From NCBI GenBank assembly GCA_000156295.1, contig DS999222.1:64370-128369 (forward strand): a stretch of 64,000 nt of DNA, written 5' to 3'. Each line of letters begins with the position of its first letter. Positions within the stretch are counted from its first letter, which is position 1. The DNA comes from a marine gamma proteobacterium HTCC2148 (GTDB lineage: Bacteria; Pseudomonadota; Gammaproteobacteria; Pseudomonadales; Halieaceae). Both the position numbers and the translations under genes were made by a program. Shown piece after piece: positions 7,933 to 17,247 of this stretch. The notes beneath the pieces are model-generated. The model was given only the letters and a program-made list of their open reading frames with translations, made no database searches and was not told the origin of the DNA.

Positions 7933-8107
7933 CCTGTTTCTACTGTTGCTGGCAATTTTTGGTGGTATTGCTGTGTTATCGTTGGTGTTGCAGCGTTTTG
8001 CCAGTCCGATGGAGCCAGACAAAGTCAATCGGATCAGTCGCTGGATATACCCATTGGTGGGTCTGGCACTGGTGCTGGCGACCGCTAGATATTTTTTGCA
8101 GGGCTAA
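7925..8107 (+). CDS. Small two-helix membrane protein
   Basis: 60 residues from ATG 7925, overlapping the end of trmH by 8 bases. Two hydrophobic segments (about 3-22 and 40-57) flank a short polar loop, PMEPDKVNRISRW. I do not recognise a family. Its hairpin topology and coupling to trmH suggest a real translated gene; function unknown. Confidence 0.6.
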   Translation: MTNLFLLLLAIFGGIAVLSLVLQRFASPMEPDKVNRISRWIYPLVGLALVLATARYFLQG

Positions 8108-8166
8108 CGGGCGAAAAGCTTCAGCTTTGGCTAATGTTTGCGGGAAAATTTCGCAGCTCACCGCGG

Positions 8167-8195
8167 TTTTAACTTTGACCGCTGACCCCTATAAT
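8167..8195 (+). promoter_or_regulatory. Candidate promoter of the gsp operon
   Basis: A perfect -10 box, TATAAT (8190-8195), lies 17 bases after TTTTAA (8167-8172), a weak -35. It would start transcription near 8202, about 60 bases before gspC, and is the only good -10 in the gap. Confidence 0.45.
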
Positions 8196-8262
8196 CAACG
8201 CAACACCTTAATTCCGGGCATTGGCTCGGTCAGTTCATTTCCTCTAACCAAGTGAGTGCCAA

Positions 8263-9288
8263 TTGCCAGCTCAGTGGCTTAATAGTTCCAGCGATTTCGG
8301 GACGCGATTAAACAACTCGCTAGAGTCCATTGCACGTTTCGTGACCGAGCCAGCCATCGCTCGCCGCCTGCGGCAGTTGATTATGCTGCTGTTGTGCCTG
8401 TGGTTGGCATTATCTGTGGTTAAACTATTTTGGGCGCTGTATCCCTCGGCGGATGTCACTCCACCTGAAACCCTGGATGTGATTAACCCGGTAAGCCAGA
8501 TTCCCATGGGTGCTGCGCCTGCACCTGTGGACATTGCGCAGTTGCAATCCCGACACCTGTTTGGTGAGGTCAGTGCAGATGCTCCGGCGGCCCCTGTTTT
8601 AGAGGAGTTAACAGCAGTCCAGGAGTCTCGGGAGGGTATTGAAAAGGGCGCCCGGGAAACGCGATTACAATTGGTTTTGCGCGGTGTTATGGCGTCAACA
8701 CAAGACGGTTTGGGCCACGCCATTATCGAGTTTAAAAAGAAGCAGGCTGTCTATGCCGTTGAAGATGAGTTGCCGGTGGGTAGGAAAGTCGTCTTAGCCA
8801 AAGTGATGCGGCGCCAGGTGGTGCTTGATAATGGTGGTACCTATGAGTTGCTGACCTTGTCGGAGGAAAATGAGCTGGACACCTTGATTCAGCCTTCGCT
8901 AAAGGACCGGGTCGCGGTCAACCGCGGAGCCCCTGCTGTTGTCGACAAGCGCAAGGATCTGGGAGCTGCCCAGTTAGCGCAGGAATATCGGGATCGCCTT
9001 TATCAGAATCCACAGTCTCTGGCGGAGGTTGTTTCGGTGAATGCGGTGCGTCAGAACGGAGATTTGCTGGGTTATCGTATTTCACCGGGAAAAGACAGGG
9101 CGCAGTTTTCTCAATTGGGGTTTAAATCCGGGGACCTGGTGACCGGCGTCAATGGGATCGATCTCAATGATCCTGCCAATACCATGCGGCTATACCAAAC
9201 CATGCGTACCGCCAGTGAGGCGGTATTTGACCTTCAGCGCGGAGAAGAATCGGTTTCTCTGAGCGTCAGCCTGCAGTCGAGCCAATAG
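8263..9288 (+). CDS. gspC: Type II secretion protein GspC
   Basis: 341 residues. A short cytoplasmic N-terminus is followed by a membrane segment at about 38-56, a periplasmic homology region around residues 125-195 (ETRLQLVLRGVMAS), and a PDZ domain from about 255 (QLGFKSGDLVTGVNGIDL). GspC links the inner-membrane platform to the GspD secretin and may help select substrates. It is the first gene of a twelve-gene gsp operon. The TTG start at 8263 has GTGAG seven bases before it. No ATG precedes the membrane segment, so the exact start is uncertain by a few codons. Confidence 0.9.
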   Translation: MPAQWLNSSSDFGTRLNNSLESIARFVTEPAIARRLRQLIMLLLCLWLALSVVKLFWALYPSADVTPPETLDVINPVSQIPMGAAPAPVDIAQLQSRHLFGEVSADAPAAPVLEELTAVQESREGIEKGARETRLQLVLRGVMASTQDGLGHAIIEFKKKQAVYAVEDELPVGRKVVLAKVMRRQVVLDNGGTYELLTLSEENELDTLIQPSLKDRVAVNRGAPAVVDKRKDLGAAQLAQEYRDRLYQNPQSLAEVVSVNAVRQNGDLLGYRISPGKDRAQFSQLGFKSGDLVTGVNGIDLNDPANTMRLYQTMRTASEAVFDLQRGEESVSLSVSLQSSQ

Positions 9289-9327
9289 AACGTGATTAAA
9301 GCAAACACAAAGATAGGACGACCATAC

Positions 9328-11361
9328 GTGAACTCAACCCTGCGCCGGATTCGCTTTGCACTTCTTGCCCTGCTGCTCAGCCTGGCTTTGCCTTCGGGGC
9401 ATCTGCTGGCACAGGATTTTACGGTCAACCTGAAAGAGACAGATATTCAGGAATTGATTAAATTCGTCGCGGAAGTCACAGGCACCACAATCGTGGTGGA
9501 CCCGGCGGTGAAGGGCAAGGTCAAAGTGGTGTCCAGCAAGCCGGTCTCCAAAGATGAACTGTACGATTTGTTCCTCTCTATTCTGGAAGTGCATGGCTAC
9601 ACTGCTGTGCGCTCGGGCGGAGTGGTGCGGGTAATTCAGAGTAAGGATGCGCGTTCATCACCCGTTTCAGTGGCCGATGACGGCCCTCGTGGTAGCGATG
9701 AGTATATGACTCAGGTTATCAGGCTGGATAATATTTCAGCGGCCAAGTTGATTCCCGTGTTGCGCCCGCTGGTGCCGCAGCAGGCGCATATGGCAGCTTA
9801 TGCACCCAGTAACGCCATTATCATTTCTGACGTATCTGCCAATATTGATCGCATAAAAGACATTATCCAGCGTATGGACCGTTCAGCGGTGCAAAAAACT
9901 GACATTATCAAGTTGCGCTATGCCGTAGCAGACGATGTCGTAGCCATGCTCGACAAGCTGAATAAGTCCGAGGCCAAGCAGAGTGGCGGCGCAGAGCCAG
10001 AAGTACTGCTTGTCGCAGACAGCCGCACCAATAGCGTGCTGGTCAGTGGCGATGAGATGGAGCGGGCGCGCATGAGCCAGCTGATCAAACACCTGGATAC
10101 CCCCCTTGAGCAAAGCGGCAATGTCCGGGTAGTTTACCTTGAATACGCGGAGGCTAAAGAGATCGCCGAGGTACTGACCCGGGTAATGCAGAATATCAAT
10201 AGCCTGGAAAACGCTGACGGCAAGGCGCAGCGCAGCAACGCCAAGACGGCTACAATTGAAGCCGATGAAGGCACTAATTCCCTGATAATTACTGCCGAAA
10301 CAGACGAAATGGCAGCCATTGAGTCAGTGATTCACCGCCTCGACATTCGGCGAGCGCAGGTACTGGTAGAAGCCATTATCGTGGAAATGACATTTAGCGA
10401 GGGCCAGGACCTTGGGCTGCAGTGGTTGTTTGCTAATACTGATAGTGGTTTTTACGGCAGCAATATCAATTCACCCAGCCAGGCGCAGCAGCTTGCAGGG
10501 GCGCTTAATCCCGACAATGGCGATGAAGCCACTCCGTCTAATGACAGTGAATTTGATGTAGGTGCGCTTGCCGGTGCCCTGGCTAGTACGCCGGGGCTCT
10601 CGCTGGGCTGGGGCTCGGTTGATGATGACCTCACCATGACGGTCATCCTCAATGCGCTGAAGACGCAGGGCAATGCCAATATTCTCTCAACGCCGAGTCT
10701 GCTGACACTGGACAACCAGGAAGCCTTTATCACCGTTGGCCAGAACGTGCCGTTTATTACTGGCTCTTATACCAACTCGGGAAGTTCTGATGGCGCCTCC
10801 AACCCATTTCAGACAATTGAGCGGGAAAATGTTGGTATTACCCTGGCAGTGACGCCCCATATCAATGAGGGAGACTCGGTAGTCCTTGAAATTGAGCAGG
10901 AGGTGTCTAACGTCATTATCGGTGCTTCGCAGATATCAGAAGCAGCGGACATTATTACCAGCGAGAGAAAAATTCAAACCAAGGTTCTGGCTCAGGACAG
11001 CAAGGTCGTGGTGCTGGGAGGCTTGATTGAGGACAATGTGCAGGACGGTCAGCAAAAAGTTCCGATTCTGGGCGATATCCCCTTTCTTGGCCGGCTTTTC
11101 CGCACTGACAGTGTTGATGTCAGCAAGACCAACCTGCTTATTTTCATTCGCCCGACGATTATTCGTGACAACGCGCAACTAGACGGCGCCACGGCTGACA
11201 AGTATCGCTATATACGTGATCAACAACTGTTGCGTCGCGAGCAGGGCCTGATGTTCCTCGATGACGGCAATCTGCCGGTATTGCCTGAATGGGAAGAGCA
11301 GATTCAGCAATTGGAGGAGATCAAGGAGGCGTCCAGCGTTGCGGAACCTGAGGCCAAGTAA
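9328..11361 (+). CDS. gspD: Type II secretion secretin GspD
   Basis: About 677 residues from GTG 9328, which has TAGGAC at a suitable distance; the frame also opens at GTG 9292 but without a ribosome-binding site. A signal peptide ends near SGHLLAQ. N0 begins at FTVNLKETDIQELIKFV, followed by N1-N3 repeats and the secretin core with VPFITGSY, VGITLAVTPHINEGD and VPILGDIPFLGRLFR. GspD forms the outer-membrane pore through which folded proteins leave. A Gly/Asn-rich stretch at about 385-425 lies in the N3-to-barrel region. Its TAA shares one base with the ATG of gspE. Confidence 0.95.
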   Translation: MNSTLRRIRFALLALLLSLALPSGHLLAQDFTVNLKETDIQELIKFVAEVTGTTIVVDPAVKGKVKVVSSKPVSKDELYDLFLSILEVHGYTAVRSGGVVRVIQSKDARSSPVSVADDGPRGSDEYMTQVIRLDNISAAKLIPVLRPLVPQQAHMAAYAPSNAIIISDVSANIDRIKDIIQRMDRSAVQKTDIIKLRYAVADDVVAMLDKLNKSEAKQSGGAEPEVLLVADSRTNSVLVSGDEMERARMSQLIKHLDTPLEQSGNVRVVYLEYAEAKEIAEVLTRVMQNINSLENADGKAQRSNAKTATIEADEGTNSLIITAETDEMAAIESVIHRLDIRRAQVLVEAIIVEMTFSEGQDLGLQWLFANTDSGFYGSNINSPSQAQQLAGALNPDNGDEATPSNDSEFDVGALAGALASTPGLSLGWGSVDDDLTMTVILNALKTQGNANILSTPSLLTLDNQEAFITVGQNVPFITGSYTNSGSSDGASNPFQTIERENVGITLAVTPHINEGDSVVLEIEQEVSNVIIGASQISEAADIITSERKIQTKVLAQDSKVVVLGGLIEDNVQDGQQKVPILGDIPFLGRLFRTDSVDVSKTNLLIFIRPTIIRDNAQLDGATADKYRYIRDQQLLRREQGLMFLDDGNLPVLPEWEEQIQQLEEIKEASSVAEPEAK

Positions 11362-12878
11362 TGTCTGAGCCCGATATTGCAAAGGCACCGGTATCTCTGT
11401 CGCAGTCGCCGGGTCACCGCAGCCTGCCGTTCAACTTTGCCCAGCAGCAGGGTGTATTGCTGGTAGACAGCAGCGATGGTCCTCACGTGCTCACTCACGG
11501 ACAACCCGCTGTGCAAGTGTTAACCGAATTGCGACGTTTCCTGGGTGAGTCTTATACCACCGAGTGCGTGGATAGCGATGAATTTCAGCGCCGTCTGACA
11601 GTGGCTTACCAGCGAGACAATAATGAGGCCGTGCAGATGGCAGAGGACATCGGCGCTGATGTCGACCTGTCGCGGCTGGCCGATGAGATTCCCGAGTCTG
11701 GCGACCTGATGGACGCGGCGGACGATGCGCCGATTATTCGTCTAATTAACGCGATACTGTCCCAGGCCGTGCGCGAGGAAGCTTCGGACGTGCATATCGA
11801 AACATTCGAGGACCGCCTCAGCGTGCGCTATCGTATCGACGGTGTGCTGGCCGAGGTGTTGTCTCCCAAGCGCGCTCTGGCGCCCCTGCTGGTTTCCCGG
11901 CTGAAGGTGATGGCCAAACTCGATATCGCTGAAAAACGAGTGCCCCAGGACGGACGTATTTCCGTACGCATCGCTGGCCACGCGGTGGATATCCGTATGT
12001 CGACCATTCCTTCGGCACATGGTGAACGTGTGGTGCTGCGGCTGTTGGACACTGCCGCTGGGCAGTTGAAACTGGAACAGCTCAACATGAACGAGCAAGT
12101 GCTGGAGGCATACCGTCGTCACCTGCACAGTCCCCATGGAATTATATTGGTGACGGGTCCTACTGGCTCGGGCAAGACCACAACGCTTTATGCCGGACTC
12201 AGTCACATCAACGAAAGCTCTCGAAATATCATGACCATTGAGGACCCGGTGGAATACATGCTGCCCGGCGTGGGTCAAACCCAGGTCAATACCAAAGTGG
12301 ACATGACCTTTGCCCGGGGATTGCGCGCTATATTACGCCAGGACCCTGACGTGGTGATGGTTGGCGAGATACGCGATCTGGAGACGGGTGAAATCGCTGT
12401 TCAGGCCTCGCTCACCGGTCACCTGGTTTTGTCTACCCTGCACACCAACACAGCCATTGGCGCAATCACCCGGCTTAAAGATATGGGTATTGAACCGTTC
12501 CTGGTGTCCTCCAGTTTGTTGGCGGTGATGTCCCAGCGTCTCGTCCGTCTACTCTGTACCGCGTGCCGCGAGGCTGCACCTGCAACCAAAGCGGAGCGCG
12601 AAGTGCTTGCGCTGGAAACCGAGAAGGAAGTGCAGTTGTTCCACCCCCGTGGTTGCGACAAGTGTAATTACACGGGATATCGTGGCCGTACTGGTATTTA
12701 TGAAATGATTGAGGTGGATGACAAGCTGCGGGGCATGATCTACGAAAACGCCAGCGAGCAGGAAATGCTGGCGCACGCGCGTCAGGCTTACCCCTCCATG
12801 CAAGCGGACGGACGCAGACGCATTCTGACGGGCGAAACCAGTTTAGCGGAGGTCATGCGAGTGACCTCGGTGGCTTGA
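11361..12878 (+). CDS. gspE: Type II secretion ATPase GspE
   Basis: 505 residues. It has Walker A GPTGSGKTTTLY (about 266-277), an Asp box near TIEDPVEY, Walker B DPDVVMVGEIRD, the His box GHLVLSTLHTN, and a zinc-binding tetracysteine (CTAC and CDKC) characteristic of GspE and PilB. It powers pseudopilus assembly on the cytoplasmic face of GspL/GspF. The ATG overlaps the gspD stop by one base. All catalytic motifs look intact. Confidence 0.96.
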   Translation: MSEPDIAKAPVSLSQSPGHRSLPFNFAQQQGVLLVDSSDGPHVLTHGQPAVQVLTELRRFLGESYTTECVDSDEFQRRLTVAYQRDNNEAVQMAEDIGADVDLSRLADEIPESGDLMDAADDAPIIRLINAILSQAVREEASDVHIETFEDRLSVRYRIDGVLAEVLSPKRALAPLLVSRLKVMAKLDIAEKRVPQDGRISVRIAGHAVDIRMSTIPSAHGERVVLRLLDTAAGQLKLEQLNMNEQVLEAYRRHLHSPHGIILVTGPTGSGKTTTLYAGLSHINESSRNIMTIEDPVEYMLPGVGQTQVNTKVDMTFARGLRAILRQDPDVVMVGEIRDLETGEIAVQASLTGHLVLSTLHTNTAIGAITRLKDMGIEPFLVSSSLLAVMSQRLVRLLCTACREAAPATKAEREVLALETEKEVQLFHPRGCDKCNYTGYRGRTGIYEMIEVDDKLRGMIYENASEQEMLAHARQAYPSMQADGRRRILTGETSLAEVMRVTSVA

Positions 12879-12893
12879 GGCCATTAAAACACT

Positions 12894-14114
12894 ATGACAG
12901 CCTATCGTTATCGTGCGCTTAACACTGACGGAAAACTCACCAAGGGTTTCCTTGAAGGAGACTCTGAGCGCCAGGTAAGGGGACAGCTTCGCGCCCGCAG
13001 TCTGCGACCGGTCGAAGTGATAGAAGCCAATCGACCGGCAGCCAGTAACTCTGGATGGCGGCTGCAGTTTTTCCAGCCGCGGATTTCTGCCGGAGACCTG
13101 GCCATGCTGACTCGCCAGCTTTCAACTCTGGTGTTGTCCAGTTTACCGTTAGATGAAGCGCTGCAGGCTGCGGCTCAGCAGAGCCGTAGTTCGAGGATCA
13201 AGGGAATGCTACTGCAGGTTCGCTCGCGGGTTTCAGAGGGTTATACCCTCGCCTATGCGATGGCCGAATTTCCGCTGGTCTTCAATGAAATGTACCGTGC
13301 TATGGTTGCCGCGGGAGAACATTCCGGGCACCTGGGTCCGGTTCTGGAGCAGTTGGCTGACTATACGGAACAGCGTCAGTACACCAGCCAGAAATTGAAG
13401 ATGGCAATGATTTACCCCTTCATTCTGGTCGGTGTTGCCATCGCTGTGGTGGTAGCGTTGATGATTTTTGTGGTCCCCGAGCTGATTGGTATATTCGCTC
13501 ACTCCAGTCGGGAATTGCCCTTGCTGACCAGAGCGCTAATTGTCTCCAGCGATTTTTTTCGCGAATGGGGCATTTGGTTGTTGCTGGGTATCATTGTATT
13601 GGTGGTTTTGGCGCGGCAGCTGTTACGCAGTGAGTCCAGGCGTCGCCGGTGGCATCAATTACAATTAAAAATCCCGGGCTGGACACGATTGGTCACGGCC
13701 ATCGATACTGCCCGCTTTGCCTCCACGCTGAGTATTCTTATGGCCAGTGGTGTACCTCTGCTTGATGCATTGCGCATTGCGGGGCAGGTACTGACCAATC
13801 TGGTGTTGCGCGAGGACAGCAAGGCGGTAGCAGAACTAGTGCAAGAGGGCAGTAGCCTCAACAGGGCACTGCAGCAAAGCGGTCGTTTTCCGCCGATGAT
13901 GGTGCATATGGTAGCCAGCGGAGAGGCCAGCGGCGAGTTGGAAACTATGCTGGCTCGCTCTGCAGATAACCAGGAGCGGGAACTGGAAATGACGCTTGGA
14001 ACGATGATGGCCTTGTTTGAGCCGTTGATGGTGGTAGTCATGGGTGGAATGGTTTTGATGATTGTGCTCGCCATTCTGCTGCCGATTTTTGATTTGAATA
14101 CTATGGTGAAGTAA
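12894..14114 (+). CDS. gspF: Type II secretion platform protein GspF
   Basis: 406 residues with the duplicated GspF domain. The first copy contains LTRQLSTLVLSSLPLDEAL and the second ASTLSILMASGVPLLDAL. There are three membrane segments (about 170-195, 222-242 and 375-400). The protein is the polytopic core of the inner-membrane platform and contacts GspE and GspL. It starts 15 bases after gspE. Length and domain order are standard. Confidence 0.95.
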   Translation: MTAYRYRALNTDGKLTKGFLEGDSERQVRGQLRARSLRPVEVIEANRPAASNSGWRLQFFQPRISAGDLAMLTRQLSTLVLSSLPLDEALQAAAQQSRSSRIKGMLLQVRSRVSEGYTLAYAMAEFPLVFNEMYRAMVAAGEHSGHLGPVLEQLADYTEQRQYTSQKLKMAMIYPFILVGVAIAVVVALMIFVVPELIGIFAHSSRELPLLTRALIVSSDFFREWGIWLLLGIIVLVVLARQLLRSESRRRRWHQLQLKIPGWTRLVTAIDTARFASTLSILMASGVPLLDALRIAGQVLTNLVLREDSKAVAELVQEGSSLNRALQQSGRFPPMMVHMVASGEASGELETMLARSADNQERELEMTLGTMMALFEPLMVVVMGGMVLMIVLAILLPIFDLNTMVK

Positions 14115-14118
14115 CGAT

Positions 14119-14553
14119 ATGAAAGCGTTAAGAAACGGTGGATTTTCGCTGGTCGAAATCCTGGTGGTTCTGGTGATTATGGGGCTCCTGATCAGTGTGG
14201 TCGCACCTACGGTACTTAATCGGGCTGACGAGGCGCGAGTACAGAAGGTTTATGCAGATTTTAAGGCAATTGAAACGTCACTGAAGATTTATCGATTGGA
14301 CAACTACGTTTATCCCACTACGGAACAGGGTCTGGAAGCCCTGGTAGAGGCCAGTTCTCTGGACCCGGAGCCACGCAACTTCAAAAAAGGCGGCTACCTG
14401 TCCGAACTGCCCCTGGATCCTTGGGGGCGCCCATATTTGTATTTGAGTCCCGGTGAAAACGGGGAGGTCGATATCTACAGCCTGGGCGCCGATGGCCTAT
14501 CCGGTGGAGAGGACCAGAACGCCGACATCGGCAACTGGAAATCTGAGGACTGA
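14119..14553 (+). CDS. gspG: Major pseudopilin GspG
   Basis: 144 residues. The prepilin site is G8|F9 in GGFSLVEILVV, with the required Glu at mature position 5, followed by a hydrophobic helix. The C-terminal GGEDQNADIGNW region matches the calcium-binding loop of GspG. The protein forms the pseudopilus shaft after cleavage by a prepilin peptidase, which is not encoded in this window. Four bases separate it from gspF. Confidence 0.95.
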   Translation: MKALRNGGFSLVEILVVLVIMGLLISVVAPTVLNRADEARVQKVYADFKAIETSLKIYRLDNYVYPTTEQGLEALVEASSLDPEPRNFKKGGYLSELPLDPWGRPYLYLSPGENGEVDIYSLGADGLSGGEDQNADIGNWKSED

Positions 14554-14558
14554 TCATC

Positions 14559-15125
14559 GTGAAAAGTCTCCGGCAGTGCGGCTTCAGTCTGCTGGAACTG
14601 TTGGTGACTCTGTTCGTTGTGGTACTGGTGACATCGCTGGTGACCTTGAATGTTGGATCAGGTGACCGGGACGTTTTAGCCCGCGCGAGCATCGAGGGTT
14701 TAGCGAAGAGCGCTAATTATGCGCTGGATGAAGCCCAGTTTTCCGGGATGAACTACGGTTTGCTGCTGCAGATGGAAGATGAGGCTGGCCAGTGGCGTTA
14801 CCACTATGATTGGCTGGAACAGACGCCGACCGGATGGCAAGCCCCGACTGCCGGTAAAGATGTGTTTTCCCCCGGTGATTTACCCTCAGGCATTGAGTTG
14901 GAGTTGGAACTCGATGGTGTTGTTCAGGAGCAGGAAACCCTGGTGATCACTACCCAGAATCCTCAGCCCCAAATTATTCTCTATGCCAGCGGCGAGACCC
15001 TGCCTGGCGCCCTGGATATGCGTGCCAGCGATAATGGCGAGCTGCTGTGGCGCATCGAGTGGAATTTGCTGGGAGACTTCAGGGCTTTGCAAGGCGGTGA
15101 ACCCACCGAAGAAGATTTCCAATGA
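14559..15125 (+). CDS. gspH: Minor pseudopilin GspH
   Basis: 188 residues from a GTG start. The prepilin cleavage site is G8|F9 in CGFSLLELL with Glu at mature position 5. The C-terminal region is a beta-rich GspH/FimT-type domain. It is a minor pseudopilin, connecting the shaft to the GspI-J-K tip. The gene ends in an ATGA overlap with gspI. Confidence 0.9.
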   Translation: MKSLRQCGFSLLELLVTLFVVVLVTSLVTLNVGSGDRDVLARASIEGLAKSANYALDEAQFSGMNYGLLLQMEDEAGQWRYHYDWLEQTPTGWQAPTAGKDVFSPGDLPSGIELELELDGVVQEQETLVITTQNPQPQIILYASGETLPGALDMRASDNGELLWRIEWNLLGDFRALQGGEPTEEDFQ

Positions 15126-15544
15126 CCGGTCTGCACAGGAAACATGGCTTTACTCTGGTAGAGGTGATGGTTGCTCTGGCCGTTGTTGCCCTCGCGCTGC
15201 CGGCATTGATGTTTGCATTACAGCAGCAGGTGGATGCAACTGGTTATTTGCGCGATAAGTCGATTGCACACAATGTTGCGGCCAATAAATTAACAGAGGT
15301 TCGGATTCTGGCGTTTGCCCGCGGTGATTTGTTGAAAGGCAAGGAATCCGGTGTCGTTACTATGGGTGAACGCGAGTGGTACTGGTGGATGGAGAGCAAG
15401 CTGACGGAAGTGCCTCTGTTTTACCGTTTGCAAATTGACGTGGCGCTGGACGAAGAAGATGTTAATGCGCCGCTGCATAGTCTGGTGGCGTTCCTGCCAG
15501 CAGATCTTGAAACCGATACCGAAGTAGCGCCGGGCAATGAATAG
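15122..15544 (+). CDS. gspI: Minor pseudopilin GspI
   Basis: 140 residues. Prepilin motif G9|F10 in HGFTLVEVMVALAVV with Glu at mature position 5; downstream AHNVAANKLTEVR and the EREWYWWM segment fit GspI. It is part of the tip complex with GspJ and GspK. It overlaps gspH by four bases and gspJ by eight. Confidence 0.93.
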   Translation: MTGLHRKHGFTLVEVMVALAVVALALPALMFALQQQVDATGYLRDKSIAHNVAANKLTEVRILAFARGDLLKGKESGVVTMGEREWYWWMESKLTEVPLFYRLQIDVALDEEDVNAPLHSLVAFLPADLETDTEVAPGNE

Positions 15545-16193
15545 ATCAGTCAGCAACGGCGGCTTCACGCTGGTGGAAGTTCTGATCGCGCTGGCGATTA
15601 CTGCCTTCGTGTCGGCGATAGCCTACACCAGCTTCAGCACTGTATTAAGCGGTGTAGAGAGCAGTCAGGTTACGGCGGAGCGCGTGTATCAGCTTAACCG
15701 CGCCTGGATGATGATCTCCCGGGATCTGGAGCAGTTTGTCGCCCGCCCTGTTCGTGATGAGTTCGGCGAACTAGAGCCTGCTCTTCAGGGCGGGATCGCT
15801 GCGCGCTTCCCGCTGAGTTTTACCCGGGGAGGCTGGCACAATCCGGTGGGTCATGCCCGATCTGAATTGCAGCGAGTCAACTACCGGGTTGAGGAAGAAA
15901 CCCTGTGGCGCGATAGCTACCCTGTGTTGGACCGTGCGGGAGAAACGAAAACGCAGGCAGTCGCTTTATTAGAAGGAGTACAAGAGCTGCGGGTGCTGTT
16001 TCTGGATGGTCCAGGGAGCGTGGACACAGTGGGCAGTAGCTCTGAGCTCGATAGTCGAAGTTGGCCAGAGAATTGGGTGCTTGATACCAGCCAGCCGGGC
16101 GCTGCTCTCAATCCACCGTTGGCTGTGGAGTTAACATTACAATTGAGTGACTGGGGCGAAATGAGGCGGATCTATGCGTTACCGCCACTCTAG
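15537..16193 (+). CDS. gspJ: Minor pseudopilin GspJ
   Basis: 218 residues. Prepilin motif G9|F10 in GGFTLVEVLIALAITAF, then the GspJ core with RAWMMISRDLEQFVARPVRDEFGE and FTRGGWHNP. It forms the tip subcomplex with GspI and GspK. The 3' end overlaps gspK by 20 bases, consistent with translational coupling. Confidence 0.93.
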   Translation: MNRSVSNGGFTLVEVLIALAITAFVSAIAYTSFSTVLSGVESSQVTAERVYQLNRAWMMISRDLEQFVARPVRDEFGELEPALQGGIAARFPLSFTRGGWHNPVGHARSELQRVNYRVEEETLWRDSYPVLDRAGETKTQAVALLEGVQELRVLFLDGPGSVDTVGSSSELDSRSWPENWVLDTSQPGAALNPPLAVELTLQLSDWGEMRRIYALPPL

Positions 16194-17247
16194 CTTGCCA
16201 TCTAATGAGCGCGGTGCAGCACTGGTAATGGCGCTGTTGATCTTTGCGCTGAGTGCAGCATTGATCGTGGCGATGAAAAGCGATTTTGAGCGCGTCTACC
16301 AGCGCGGTGCCAATGTGTTTCTTGCAGAGCAGTCCCGCGCGTATCTGCGTGGAGCCGAAGGCCTGGCAAGCCTGGCGTTGCTGGCTGACTATGACGTAGA
16401 CAAAAAGGCGGATCAGGCAAGAGACAGCCTGGATGAAGTCTGGGCCAGAGAGGAAGTGCCTTATCCACTCGATGAAGGGGGTTGGCTGTCGGGAAAACTG
16501 GAAGATTTGCAGGGCCGCTTCAATCTTAACCACCTGGCAGAGCGCGCTGAGACCGGGCAGGGTGATAATCGCCTTACCGCCGCCCAGGCCCAATTTGTTC
16601 GCTTGCTCATGGCGGTCACGCAAGAGCAACTGGCGGAAGGTGAAGCTATAGCCATTACTCAGTCGATCGGCGATTGGCTGGATACCGATGCACAGCCTCG
16701 GCTGCAAGGCGCTGAGGACGATTACTATGCGGGGATGACACCGCCCTATCGCGCGTCTAATCGTCCTATGCTAAGTGTGACAGAGCTGCGTGCGGTAAAA
16801 GGCCTGAGCCCGGAATTATTCCAGCTGCTGGAGCCTTGGGTGACCGTTTGGCCCCAGCAGCCGGGTGTTATGAATATTCATACAGCGCCGGCAATGGTAT
16901 TACGCTCCATCGGCGCAGATGATAGCCTCAGGCCTCTGAGTGAGGCTGAAGGTTTGGCTTTGGAAAGTTACCGCTGTCAGTCCGGGTTTGCTGACCTGGA
17001 GGATTTTCTGAATCAGCCATCGTTAGCCAGTAGCAAAGACAACATGCCTAAGATGCGTGATCTTTTGGGCGAACAAAGCGAATATTTCCAGCTGCGTGCA
17101 AGAGTGGAAGTTGCCGGCAGGAACCAGCGCTTGTACAGTGTGCTGCAGCGAAAAAATCGTCAGGTGAGCGTTCTTTCCAGAACTACCGACGGCAAAATTT
17201 CTATACCTGGATCCGAGAGAGAAGAGACTTGCGAGAGATCGCCATAA
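16174..17247 (+). CDS. gspK: Minor pseudopilin GspK
   Basis: 357 residues. The processing site is probably G14|A15 in ERGAALVMALLIF; the residue at mature position 5 is not Glu, as is usual for GspK, which caps the tip. The large alpha domain includes LQGRFNLNHL and the helix-hairpin-helix-like LLEPWVTVWP and VNIHTA-like segments (VMNIHTAPAMVLRSI). It ends with an overlap of 19 bases into gspL. Confidence 0.93.
   Translation: MRYRHSSLPSNERGAALVMALLIFALSAALIVAMKSDFERVYQRGANVFLAEQSRAYLRGAEGLASLALLADYDVDKKADQARDSLDEVWAREEVPYPLDEGGWLSGKLEDLQGRFNLNHLAERAETGQGDNRLTAAQAQFVRLLMAVTQEQLAEGEAIAITQSIGDWLDTDAQPRLQGAEDDYYAGMTPPYRASNRPMLSVTELRAVKGLSPELFQLLEPWVTVWPQQPGVMNIHTAPAMVLRSIGADDSLRPLSEAEGLALESYRCQSGFADLEDFLNQPSLASSKDNMPKMRDLLGEQSEYFQLRARVEVAGRNQRLYSVLQRKNRQVSVLSRTTDGKISIPGSEREETCERSP

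Noticed and set aside
8114-8128. AAAGC/GCTTT hairpin after the small membrane-protein gene as a terminator
   Set aside because: The stem is only five pairs with a TTCA loop and no T run; too weak to call.
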